Program-made: the position numbers and the translations under genes
The notes under the pieces: model-generated
What the model was told of the DNA's origin: nothing
Seen by the model: the letters and a program-made list of their open reading frames with translations, nothing else
Database searches by the model: none
From: Burkholderiales bacterium
GTDB taxonomy: Bacteria; Pseudomonadota; Gammaproteobacteria; Burkholderiales; JAEUOS01
Reading direction: 5' to 3'
DNA: 15,059 bases
NCBI GenBank assembly: GCA_947456845.1
Contig: CANGUJ010000043.1
Coordinates: 1 to 15,059, forward strand
Part shown: piece after piece, positions 7,658-14,886 of the stretch
How positions within the stretch are numbered: the stretch's first letter is position 1
How the letters are laid out: each line of letters opens with the position of its first letter

Positions 7658-8854
7658 ATGCAACCACTGCAAGGCCTGCGCGTCATCGACCTCTCCAAGG
7701 TCCTGGCCGGTCCGCTGTGTGGCCAGTCGCTCGGTGAACTCGGTGCCGAAGTCATCAAGGTCGAACCGCCGGAAACGGGTGATGACACGCGCGCCTGGGC
7801 GCCGCAGCAAAAGGGCGAATCGGCGCTGTTCCTCTCGGTCAACCGCAACAAGAAAAGCCTGGCGCTGGATCTCAAGAGCGAGGAAGGCCGCAAGATCGTG
7901 CATACCCTGGTGGCCTCGGCCGACATCGTGCTGCAGGGTTTCGGCGCCGGCGCGGCGGCGCGCCTCGGCGTGGACTACGCCACCCTGTCGAAGCTGAACC
8001 CGCGCCTCATCTATTGCGAGATCTCCGGTTACGGACGCGACGGCCCGCTCGGGGAGATGCCCGGTTACGACGTCATGCTGCAGGCCTTCTCCGGCATGCT
8101 GGCCAGCATGGGCGTGCCCGGTGGCGGCCTGGCGCGCGCGAGCTTTTCGCCGGTGGACCTGTGCACCGGCGCCAACGGCCTGGCGGGCGTGCTGGCGGCG
8201 GTGATCGAGCGCGGCCGGACGGGCAAGGGTACGTACCTGGAGGTGTCGCTCCTGTCCACCGCCATGAGCCTGATGGGTTACCTGGCGCAGGGTTTCTGGG
8301 TCACCGGCAAGTCGCCGCGCCCGATGGGCACCGGCCACGGCGCGCTGGCGCCCTACCAGGCTTTCAACGCCTCGGATGCGCCGATGATGATCGGCGTCGG
8401 CAACGACGCGCAGTGGCGCCGCCTCTGCGCCATGCTGGGCATGGGCGACGTGGTCGACGATCCGCGCTTCGCCACCAACGCGGCGCGCGTGGCCAACTTC
8501 GACATGACCGTGGCGATGGTGCAGGAGAAGATCAGCAAGAAGCCGGTGGCGCACTGGCTGGAGCAGTGCCGCGGCGCCGGCATTCCCTGCTCGCCCATCC
8601 ACACCCTGGAAGAGGCGATCCACCACCCGCAGGTGCTGGCCCGCAAGCTGGTGCAGACCAACGCGCATCCGGTGCTGGGAGACTTGCCCAGTGTGGCCTT
8701 TCCGGTGCGTTTCAACGAGGAACCGGCGCAGTCGGCGAGCGCGCCGCCGCTGCTGGGCCAGCATACGGTCGAAGTGCTGGGCGGGATCGGCTACGACGCA
8801 TCCGCCATCGAGGCCCTGCGCGCGCGCGGCATCGTCACGGTCGGCCGCGCCTGA
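7658..8854 (+). CDS. CaiB/BaiF class III CoA-transferase
   Basis: 398 residues, the normal length. A purine-rich AAGAAAGAGAG precedes the ATG. It transfers CoA between carboxylic acids (formyl-CoA, carnitine, succinyl-CoA:acid type reactions) through an aspartyl-CoA thioester, in the cytoplasm. Landmarks are LQGLRVIDLSKVLAGPLCGQ and LGELGAEVIKVEPPETGD at the N-terminus, LFLSVNRNKKSLALDLKSEEG, CEISGYGRDGP, PGYDVMLQAFSGM, the catalytic Asp167 in SFSPVDLCTG, the GKGTYLEVSLL segment, and the small-domain motif AGIPCSPIHTLEEAI. It lies between two periplasmic binding protein genes, which suggests activation of the acid they capture by CoA transfer without using ATP. The donor and acceptor acids cannot be read from sequence. 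Confidence 0.95.
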   Translation: MQPLQGLRVIDLSKVLAGPLCGQSLGELGAEVIKVEPPETGDDTRAWAPQQKGESALFLSVNRNKKSLALDLKSEEGRKIVHTLVASADIVLQGFGAGAAARLGVDYATLSKLNPRLIYCEISGYGRDGPLGEMPGYDVMLQAFSGMLASMGVPGGGLARASFSPVDLCTGANGLAGVLAAVIERGRTGKGTYLEVSLLSTAMSLMGYLAQGFWVTGKSPRPMGTGHGALAPYQAFNASDAPMMIGVGNDAQWRRLCAMLGMGDVVDDPRFATNAARVANFDMTVAMVQEKISKKPVAHWLEQCRGAGIPCSPIHTLEEAIHHPQVLARKLVQTNAHPVLGDLPSVAFPVRFNEEPAQSASAPPLLGQHTVEVLGGIGYDASAIEALRARGIVTVGRA

Positions 8855-8917
8855 GGCATACGCCGGCCGGCTGGCGGGTGTACCCTTCAGGGCGACAAGA
8901 ACATGCAGGGAGACAAC

Positions 8918-9883
8918 ATGCGGCCCCTTCGCGTCATTCGCAACGCATTGCTGGTGGTGGTTGCGTGCGGGGCTTCGCTTGCATGGGCGCAGGCCTGGCC
9001 GACCAAGCCGGTGCGCATCGTGCTGCAGTTTCCGCCCGGCGGCTCTACCGATGTGGTGGCGCGCATCCTCGCCCAGACGCTCACCGCCTCGCTGGGCCAG
9101 CCGGTGATCGTCGAGAACAGGCCGGGCGCCGATGGCGCGATCGCCGGCGACTTCGTCGCGCGCGCCGAGCCGGACGGCCACACCTTCTTCCTGGCCTCCA
9201 ACACGCCGATGATGCAGGTGCCGCTGTTGAAGAAGAATCCGCCCTACGACCCGGTGAAAAGCTTCACGCCGGTCTCCCTGGCGGGGCGCTACATCTATCT
9301 GCTGGTGGTCAACCCTTCGCTGCCCGCGAAGGACGCGAGCGAACTGCTCGCCTTCGCGCGCGCCAATCCGGGCAAGCTCAACTACGGCAGCTACAGCGGC
9401 GTCACGCAGCTCATGCACACGCGGCTGAAGTCGGTGAAGGCGGATACCAACCTCGTCAACTACAAGGGCGAAGGGCCGACCGTCACCGACATCATGGGCG
9501 GCCATGTGCAGCTGACCTTCGCCACGCCCATCAGCACCCAGGCGCTCATCAAGGAAGGCAAGCTGCGTGCCTTGGCGATCCTGCTGCCGGCGCGTTCACC
9601 GCTGTTTCCCACGGTCCCCACCGCGGCGGAGGCGGGCCTGCCGCCGCTGACCGCGGGCACCTGGGCGGCGCTTTTCGGCCCGGCCCGGCTGCCGGCCGAC
9701 ATCACCGTGAAAATGAGCCGCGAATGGAACGCCGCCCTGCAGAAGCCCGACGTGCGCGAGAAGATCGAGAAGCTGGGTTTCGATCTGGCCGGCTCCACCC
9801 CCGAGGAGCTTGGCAGCTTCGTCGGCGAGCAACTGCAGGCCTGGAGCCGCGCGTTCCGCGAGGCGGGGATGAACCCGGAGTAG
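8918..9883 (+). CDS. second Bug/TctC-family periplasmic solute-binding protein
   Basis: 321 residues from ATG 8918, which has AGGGAGA (8907-8913) at good spacing. An in-frame ATG at 8903 would place this ribosome binding site inside the gene, so it is less likely. The signal peptide RVIRNALLVVVACGASLAWA is probably cut after residue 24 before QAWPTKP, a very typical Bug maturation site. Family landmarks are WPTKPVRIVLQFPPGGSTD, VIVENRPGADGAIAGDFVA, NYKGEGPTVTDIMGGHVQL and FPTVPTAAEAGLP. It diverges well from the first Bug protein of the window, so it is not a recent duplicate and may bind a different ligand. It lies 63 bp after the CoA-transferase, probably in the same transcript. Membrane subunits are missing locally. 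Confidence 0.93.
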   Translation: MRPLRVIRNALLVVVACGASLAWAQAWPTKPVRIVLQFPPGGSTDVVARILAQTLTASLGQPVIVENRPGADGAIAGDFVARAEPDGHTFFLASNTPMMQVPLLKKNPPYDPVKSFTPVSLAGRYIYLLVVNPSLPAKDASELLAFARANPGKLNYGSYSGVTQLMHTRLKSVKADTNLVNYKGEGPTVTDIMGGHVQLTFATPISTQALIKEGKLRALAILLPARSPLFPTVPTAAEAGLPPLTAGTWAALFGPARLPADITVKMSREWNAALQKPDVREKIEKLGFDLAGSTPEELGSFVGEQLQAWSRAFREAGMNPE

Positions 9884-9894
9884 GTGCAGGGCGC

Positions 9895-9912
9895 CGGTTG
9901 CTGCGCCAACCG
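9895..9912. terminator. small hairpin between converging genes
   Basis: CGGTTG, a 6-nt loop, then CAACCG, lying between the stop of the second Bug gene (9883) and the stop of the quinone oxidoreductase on the other strand (9917). The location suits a bidirectional terminator, but the 6-bp stem is short and there is no T run. Confidence 0.3.
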
Positions 9913-9916
9913 CCGG

Positions 9917-10906
9917 TCAGGGCAGGAGCACCGGCGCACCGGTGGTTTGCCGGTTCTCCAGTTCTTCATGCGCACGGACGATCTCGGATAGCCGGTAGCG
10001 CCGCCCGATCTCCGCCCTGACCGCGCCGCTTTTCACGGCCGCAGCGAAGGTCGCGGCGGACTGCCGCAATTCCGCCGTGGTGGCGATGAAGCTCTTCAGC
10101 GTGGGCCGGCATACCGTCAGCGACTTCGGGTGCAGAAGATGCAGGTCCAGGCCTTCCACGTCGCCCGAGGCGGTGCCGTAGCTGATGATGGTGCCGCGGT
10201 TGGCCAGGCAGTCGAGGGACGGGAAGAACACGTCGCGCCCGACCGCGTCGTAGATGATCGACACACCCTGGCCCCCGGTGATCTCGCCCACCCGGCGCAC
10301 GAAGTCCTCGCGCTTGTAGTTGATGACGGCGTGGCAGCCGTGGGCCAGCGCGGTCTCGCGCTTGGCGTCGGAGCCGACCGTGCCGATCACCTCGGCGCCC
10401 AGCGCGCGCGCCCAGGCCGAGAGGATCAGCCCCATGCCACCGGCCGCCGCATGCACCAGCACGCGCTCGCCGGCCTGCAGCCTGTAGAGCCGGTGCAGCA
10501 GGTATTCGGCCGTCATGCCGCGCAGCAGCGTGGCGGCTGCGCTTTCCATGTCGAGCCCGTCGGGCATCGGCAGGGTGCGCTCCGCCGGCAGCAGGCGCAC
10601 CGCGGCATAGGCACCGGGGTGCACGTAGGTGACCGCCTGCCCGACCCGGAGGTCGTGCACGTCGGCGCCGACCGACTCGATCACGCCCGAACCCTGGGAG
10701 CCCAGTACCACCGGGAACTGCGCGGTGTGGTGCGGCCCATGCGCGCCGCGGCGCTGGTAGATGTCGGCGAAATTGAGCCCGATGGCCTGCTGGCGGATGC
10801 GAACTTCCTGCGGGCCCGGGTCGGGTACGTCCATTTCGGTGACTTCAAGAACTTCCGGGCCGCCGTGGCGGTGGATCAGGACGGCGGGGCTTTTGAGGGT
10901 GGCCAT
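9917..10906 (-). CDS. quinone oxidoreductase, zinc-free MDR family (QOR type)
   Basis: 329 residues starting MATLKSPAVLIHRHGG. The frame is open far upstream, but that extension overlaps the preceding hydrolase gene in another frame and has no family similarity. The N-terminal GroES-like domain contains AIGLNFADIYQRRG and the VLGSQGSGVIESVG stretch. The nucleotide-binding fold has VLVHAAAGGMGLILSAWARALGA, with the AAAGGMG loop at 153-159. The Cys ligands of zinc alcohol dehydrogenases are absent, as expected for the NADPH:quinone reductase branch. It reduces quinones or activated enones with NADPH in the cytoplasm. It is the last gene of the leftward run, 77 bp after the secreted hydrolase. 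With the glutathionyl-hydroquinone reductase of the same run it could serve quinone handling (inference). Confidence 0.92.
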   Translation of the reverse strand: MATLKSPAVLIHRHGGPEVLEVTEMDVPDPGPQEVRIRQQAIGLNFADIYQRRGAHGPHHTAQFPVVLGSQGSGVIESVGADVHDLRVGQAVTYVHPGAYAAVRLLPAERTLPMPDGLDMESAAATLLRGMTAEYLLHRLYRLQAGERVLVHAAAGGMGLILSAWARALGAEVIGTVGSDAKRETALAHGCHAVINYKREDFVRRVGEITGGQGVSIIYDAVGRDVFFPSLDCLANRGTIISYGTASGDVEGLDLHLLHPKSLTVCRPTLKSFIATTAELRQSAATFAAAVKSGAVRAEIGRRYRLSEIVRAHEELENRQTTGAPVLLP

Positions 10907-10983
10907 GTTGGTCTTTTGAGTGCGGGTGAGGGAAACGGCGGTTCGTTCGCAGGTGCGATTCACTGTGCTGTGCGGGTGGATGG

Positions 10984-12051
10984 TCAGTTGCCCACCCTGG
11001 GCGCTGTCCGCAACAGTTCCTCCACCTGTGCCTTCCAGAACCGCGCATTGCCGGTCGTGCCATGCCCGAAGGTGTCCGCGCTGCCGGGGATCAACAGCAG
11101 CCGAGCGTTCCTGACGCGTTTCAACTCGCGCTCCATCACGCCCAGTTCGGGCGGGTTGCGCTCGTCGTCCGCCGAGTTGATCGCCAGGAGCGTCGCGGTG
11201 ATCCTGTCCAGGCCCGGCGATGCGTTGTAGTCGCGCGAGGATTCCCAGTGGTACAGGGTATCGTTGGCATCCGCCGGGAAAGGCGCCGCGAGGCGCTGGT
11301 TGAGGAGGGCGTCGGCCTTTTCGCGCGAGCCGGCAATTTTCTGCAGGCCCTGGTTGCCGCCATTGGTGGCGAAGTTGTAGAACACCGCGGCGAACTGCGC
11401 GCTCTTCGGTTGCTTCGTGTAATTGCCGCCCATCCATTCGGGGTCGGTGCGGATGGAGTCGACGATCAGGCGCCGCATGATCCAGTTGCGTCCCGACATT
11501 TCGCTGGGCATGGAGGCCATGGGCACCAGCGCGTCCATGAAGCCCGGGTACTTCACGCCCCACAGCCAGGTGTGCATGCCGCCCATCGAATTGCCGATCA
11601 CCAGGCGCAGGTGCTTGACCCCCAGGCCTTCGGTCACCAGGCGATGCTGCGCCGCCACCATGTCATCGTAGTTGTACATCGGGAACTTCGCACGCATGCC
11701 GTCGGAGGGCTTGCTGCTCTTGCCGTGGCCGATCGCGTCCGGCAGGATCACGTAGTACTTGCCCGCATCCAGGGGCTGGCCGGGGCCGAACAATTCGTTG
11801 CCGAAGGCGGGCGAAAGCAGCGCGCGGCCGTTGCCGGTGGTGCCGTGCAATACCAGCACCGCCGGGTTGGCCGGCGAACCGAGCGTGGTGTAGGCAAGGC
11901 GCAGCTCCGGCATGACCTCGCCGGTGTGGAAGCGGAAGTCCCGGGCGATCCACGCGCCTTCCGCCGGCGCGGGCTGCGCGTACGAACCCAGGGCCAGCGT
12001 TGCCAGCCAAAGGGACGCGAAAGTGCGGCCCAATCGATGCGTGATATGCAT
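10984..12051 (-). CDS. secreted MetX-like alpha/beta hydrolase
   Basis: 355 residues. GGAGAA precedes the ATG at good spacing. An N-terminal signal peptide (hydrophobic SLWLATLALGSYA, cut near residue 25) sends it to the periplasm. The fold matches the homoserine acetyltransferase-like branch of alpha/beta hydrolases: VLVLHGTTGNG oxyanion region, ILPDAIGHGKSSKPSDGMRAKF, nucleophile Ser155 in IGNSMGGMHTW, acid Asp295/296 in INSADDERNPP, and His330 in GSADTFGHGTTG. All three triad members are present, so it should be active. The signal peptide rules out a normal methionine-synthesis role; esterase or acyltransferase activity on an external substrate is more likely. It follows the decayed hydrolase at 46 bp and may be the surviving hydrolase of the cluster. 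Confidence 0.9.
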   Translation of the reverse strand: MHITHRLGRTFASLWLATLALGSYAQPAPAEGAWIARDFRFHTGEVMPELRLAYTTLGSPANPAVLVLHGTTGNGRALLSPAFGNELFGPGQPLDAGKYYVILPDAIGHGKSSKPSDGMRAKFPMYNYDDMVAAQHRLVTEGLGVKHLRLVIGNSMGGMHTWLWGVKYPGFMDALVPMASMPSEMSGRNWIMRRLIVDSIRTDPEWMGGNYTKQPKSAQFAAVFYNFATNGGNQGLQKIAGSREKADALLNQRLAAPFPADANDTLYHWESSRDYNASPGLDRITATLLAINSADDERNPPELGVMERELKRVRNARLLLIPGSADTFGHGTTGNARFWKAQVEELLRTAPRVGN

Positions 12052-12096
12052 GCCGTTCTCCGGTGGCTGCTGGTGTGCGGTCGTGCGAGGGTTGGC

Positions 12097-12560
12097 CTAG
12101 CCCTGGCCGCGCCCGATGTTCTTGTCGATCCAGGCCAAGAGCCGGTCGGCCGGTTCCAGGCTGTTGTCGTCCTGCATCAGCATGTGCGAATTGCCCTTGA
12201 TGCCGAGTTCGGGCAGCACGATGTTCTGCACCCGTCCGCCGGCCGGGGTGGCGGCCTCGGCGAATTCGCGGCAGGCCTTCAGGCGCGGCGCCCAGCGCGG
12301 CGATGTGTCGACATAGTCGCCCCACAGTACCATCATTGGCATCTTGAGATACGGCTTCAGGTCGCCACTGGCGGCCGGACATGCGCCGGGTTCGATCGAC
12401 ACGATGCCGGCGATGCCGCGCTCTGAAAGCGCATGCCCGGATGCACCCCGGGGTGTTCCGTGCCGAAGCGGAAGATCGCCCACGCCGCTTCCTGTCCGGC
12501 CATGAACACCGGGTGGCCGGCGCGGGCAAGATATTCATCCCAGCCCATGCCAATGCGATA
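12097..12560 (-). pseudogene. decayed alpha/beta hydrolase (esterase) remnant
   Basis: Two pieces in different frames read as one hydrolase. The upstream piece (GMGWDEYLARAGHPVF, then AWAIFRFGTEHPGVHPGMRF) is in one frame. Near 12425 the family sequence jumps to another frame: ALSERGIAGIVSIEPGACP, MVLWGDYVDTSPRWAPRL, and IKGNSHMLMQDDNSLEPAD (carrying the probable catalytic His). The part expected between them, with the nucleophile GxSxG, is missing, as are the N-terminus and, from memory of the family, a DxxGRGRS segment after HPVF. So it shows a 5' truncation, at least one internal deletion and a frame change. Its 5' end overlaps the last codons of the upstream reductase in another frame. 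The C-terminal 128-residue frame (12097-12483) may be annotated as a small hypothetical protein, but I see it as non-functional. Confidence 0.75.
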
Positions 12561-13521
12561 TCGTGCCGGCTTGTCGGGACGCGCGATCGTGCGGCCTGCC
12601 CAGGTCCAGCGCCGGCATTGCCGGGATGATGCCGTTCGGGTTGCTGCTCGCATTGCTGTAGTAGCCGGTGACGATGTGGTCCAGACGCGTGGTCGCGGCC
12701 ACGCCGGGCACCTGATGCAGCTCGCGCAGGTAGTTGTCCAGATGGTGGTAGGCCGAGAGCGGGCGCACGCTGCACTTGAACAGCGGGTGATAGGCCGCGT
12801 CGAAGCGCGCCAGGGTCACGTAGAGCCGCCAGTCGCCCTCGGTGATGGTGTTCCCCACCAGGTAGCGCTGCTTTGCCAGACGCAGTTCCAGCATGTCCAG
12901 GCATGCGAACACCCGGGTGACGGCTTCGTCGTAGGCGTCCTGGCTGGTTGCCATGCCGGCGCGGTATACGCCGTTGTTGAGGTCGCGATACACGGTCTGG
13001 TTGATGGCGTCTATTTCCTCGCGCAGCGGCGCCGGGTAGTAGTCTCCCGGTTTGGCGCCCAGGCCGTCGAAGGCCGAGTTGAACATGCGGATGATCTCGG
13101 AGGACTCGTTGTTGACGATGGTCCTGGTCTTCCTGTCCCAAAGCGTGGGCACCGTCACCTTGCCGGTGTAGGTCGGGTCGGCGGCGGTGTAGGCCTGGTG
13201 CAACCAGGTGAAGCCGTTCACCTCGTCAGCCGTCGCGCCGGGAAACGCACTGCCGAAGCGCCAGCCATTGCGCCGGTCATTGGGCAGCGCGACCGACATG
13301 GACACCATGCCTTCCAGGCCCTTCAGGGCGCGGAAAATGATCGCGCGGTGCGCCCACGGACAAGAGTAGGCGACGTACAGGTGGTAGCGCCCGGCTTCCG
13401 CCTTGAAGTCTGTCCCGCCGTCGCTGCTTAGTGCGGCGCGGAAAAGGCTTTCCGGCCGCACGAAGCTGCCGCCGGCGGGTGGCGGGTCGTTGGTCCACTT
13501 GCCTTCCACGAGTATTCCCAT
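12535..13521 (-). CDS. glutathionyl-hydroquinone reductase (xi-class GST, YqjG/PcpF type)
   Basis: 328 residues. It reduces glutathionyl-hydroquinones to hydroquinones using glutathione, in the cytoplasm. The N-terminal thioredoxin-like domain has the xi-class motif SCPWAHR with catalytic Cys54 and the glutathione-binding VNNESSEIIRMFN. The C-terminal helical domain has INQTVYRDLNNGVYRAGMA, VGNTITEGDWRLYVTLARFD and NYLRELHQVPGVAATT, followed by a late YYSNASSNPNGIIPAMPALDL that matches the usual end of the family. About 20 residues after that (GRPHDRAS through to HGLG) look foreign. They run into the hydrolase remnant in another frame, so the original stop was probably lost in a deletion. The core is intact and likely active. 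The gene starts 37 bp after the upstream gene, as in an operon. Confidence 0.93.
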   Translation of the reverse strand: MGILVEGKWTNDPPPAGGSFVRPESLFRAALSSDGGTDFKAEAGRYHLYVAYSCPWAHRAIIFRALKGLEGMVSMSVALPNDRRNGWRFGSAFPGATADEVNGFTWLHQAYTAADPTYTGKVTVPTLWDRKTRTIVNNESSEIIRMFNSAFDGLGAKPGDYYPAPLREEIDAINQTVYRDLNNGVYRAGMATSQDAYDEAVTRVFACLDMLELRLAKQRYLVGNTITEGDWRLYVTLARFDAAYHPLFKCSVRPLSAYHHLDNYLRELHQVPGVAATTRLDHIVTGYYSNASSNPNGIIPAMPALDLGRPHDRASRQAGTISHWHGLG

Positions 13522-13557
13522 GAGGATTCTTTTCGCTGATGTTGAGGTCGGCTTGGT

Positions 13558-14166
13558 CTAGCGCAGCACCTTGCTTGCCTCGGCTGCCCTGATCAGACCT
13601 TCGGCATCCACAGGCAACAGGAAGTCCGCAGCCACGGCCCGTGAGGCGGCCCTCTTCACTGCCTCCACATAGCCTGCATGCGATCCGTAGCGTTCTTCCA
13701 GCGAAGGGCGCGGATCGCCCCTGGCCATGCGGTCGGCGGCGGTACGCGCGAACGGGATCATGCCGCCGGCGTAGTTGCAGATCTGGTCCTTGTGGAAGGC
13801 GCGCTCCTGCGACGCCATCGGAAACACGCGGCCGCGATTGGGCGCGTCGTGCCATAGCATGCCGCTGGCCTGGCGCATGTCGCGGGGCTTGATGATGAGG
13901 AAGGTCGCGACATAGCGCGCCTTGCCGTCGGCATCGCGGCCGCGCTCGATGTCCTGGATGATGGCCTTGCCGGGCAGTGTCGGGTCGAGTTCGCCGAAGG
14001 CGCGCCCGGCCACCTGTTCGTAGACGACCTTCTGCGACGGCCTGCCGGCGGGTTCCGTGAACGGCAGCACCTCGTCGATGACGATGCGCGTCACCCGCGC
14101 AGCGGCGCCTGCGCTGGCGCCGAGCGCGAGCACACCGGCCAGGCCGGCGACGGCCAGAGTCCGCAT
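13558..14166 (-). CDS. signal-peptide protein, internally deleted alpha/beta-hydrolase-domain family
   Basis: 202 residues with a strong ribosome binding site, AGGAGGAAG (14168-14176), and a signal peptide (LAVAGLAGVLALGASAGA, cut near 22). The N-terminal half (ARVTRIVIDEVLPF, VAGRAFGELDPTLPGKAIIQDIE, KARYVATFLIIKPRD, then DAPNRG) and the C-terminal half (GGMIPFARTAADRMARGDPRPSLEERYGSHAGYVEAV, then LLPVDAEGLIRAAEASKVL) both resemble, from memory, the two ends of a much longer family of secreted alpha/beta-hydrolase-domain proteins. The middle that should carry the GxSxG nucleophile is missing and no such motif exists here. The frame stays open, so this looks like an in-frame deletion product; it may still be made and exported but should not be a hydrolase. 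It is the first gene of the leftward run. Confidence 0.7.
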   Translation of the reverse strand: MRTLAVAGLAGVLALGASAGAAARVTRIVIDEVLPFTEPAGRPSQKVVYEQVAGRAFGELDPTLPGKAIIQDIERGRDADGKARYVATFLIIKPRDMRQASGMLWHDAPNRGRVFPMASQERAFHKDQICNYAGGMIPFARTAADRMARGDPRPSLEERYGSHAGYVEAVKRAASRAVAADFLLPVDAEGLIRAAEASKVLR

Positions 14167-14309
14167 GCTTCCTCCTGAGGGTTGTTGTTATGCCCGCACT
14201 TTACACAAGCCGTGCCGGCGCGCCTCGAACGTACCCTTGCCGCGCATCGGCGCTACCATCCGCGCGTGGCGCATGCGGTGTCGATCCCCGCGAACATGGG
14301 CAATTTCCG

Positions 14310-14852
14310 ATGGCAGAGCCGAAACTTGAAGGCACGCTCGCCCGCCTGCTGCGGCAGGGTGCGCAGGGGCGCGCCTTCCTGTTGACCTGCGCCGCGCTCG
14401 CCTTTGCCGGCACGCTGACGGCGACCTTCCCGGTCACCGCGGTCATCGTGCCCGCGGCGTTGCTCATGCCAGGGCGCTGGCGCGCCATCGCCCTGGCGGC
14501 CGCGGCCGGCAGCACCATCGGCGCCACCGTGATGGTGATCGTCCTGCACCATCTTGGCTGGGCGACGATCTACGACCGCTTTCCGGAAATGCTCTTTCAT
14601 CCCGGCTGGGCGCGCATCATGGACTGGGCCGGGCGCTACGGCATGCTGGCGCTGTTCCTGATCGCCATCTCGCCCCTGCCGCAGACGCCTGCGCTGGTGT
14701 TCCTCGGTGTGGTGCAGCAGGCCTATGCGGGCATTGCGAGCGCCATGTTCGCGGGCAAGCTCCTCAAGTACGGCGTGCTGGCCTGGGCGGCGAGCAGGTT
14801 CCCGGAGCGATTTGCCGGCAGCGCCGCCGCGCGCTGGTTCCGCCGGCGCTGA
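14310..14852 (+). CDS. small VTT/DedA-like (SNARE-associated) membrane protein
   Basis: 180 residues with about four to five hydrophobic segments (roughly 22-36, 40-53, 58-82, 110-135 and 140-165) and a basic C-terminus FRRR. The stretch AGRYGMLALFLIAISPLPQTPALVFLGV resembles the re-entrant loop and conserved Pro of VTT-domain proteins (DedA/YqaA-like), which are linked to lipid transport at the inner membrane. ATG 14310 was chosen because the protein before it shows no hydrophobic or conserved character; the ribosome binding site there is poor, so the start is uncertain. It is divergent from the leftward hydrolase run, with 143 bp between the starts that must hold promoters for both. I saw no confident box in that gap. 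The exact function is unknown. Confidence 0.75.
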   Translation: MAEPKLEGTLARLLRQGAQGRAFLLTCAALAFAGTLTATFPVTAVIVPAALLMPGRWRAIALAAAAGSTIGATVMVIVLHHLGWATIYDRFPEMLFHPGWARIMDWAGRYGMLALFLIAISPLPQTPALVFLGVVQQAYAGIASAMFAGKLLKYGVLAWAASRFPERFAGSAAARWFRRR

Positions 14853-14865
14853 TGCCGCGGCCGCG

Positions 14866-14883
14866 CGCGGCGTGCACGCCGCG
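14866..14883. terminator. 18-bp GC palindrome between converging genes
   Basis: CGCGGCGTG followed directly by CACGCCGCG, in the 34-bp gap between the stop of the membrane protein gene and the stop of the threonine aldolase gene on the other strand. The placement suits a shared terminator hairpin; no T run is present and the composition favours chance palindromes. Confidence 0.4.
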
Positions 14884-14886
14884 GGA

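Noticed and set aside
7430..9505. 691-codon minus-strand frame across the Bug, CoA-transferase and second Bug genes
   Set aside because: It crosses three well-identified plus-strand genes and the inverted repeat, has no recognisable domain and has shadow-type composition.
8014..10020. 668-codon plus-strand frame
   Set aside because: It overlaps the CoA-transferase and the second Bug gene in another frame and runs into a gene on the other strand; Arg/Gly/Ala-rich shadow.
10984..12051. Homoserine O-acetyltransferase (metX) of methionine synthesis
   Set aside because: The fold and triad fit the MetX branch, but the N-terminal signal peptide and the absence of methionine genes nearby argue for a secreted hydrolase.
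14167..14309. Sigma-54 or sigma-70 promoter in the divergent gap
   Set aside because: On the minus strand GGCAC and TTGTG occur near each other, but the GG-to-GC spacing of a -24/-12 promoter is wrong. TAAAGT has no -35 partner at a proper distance.
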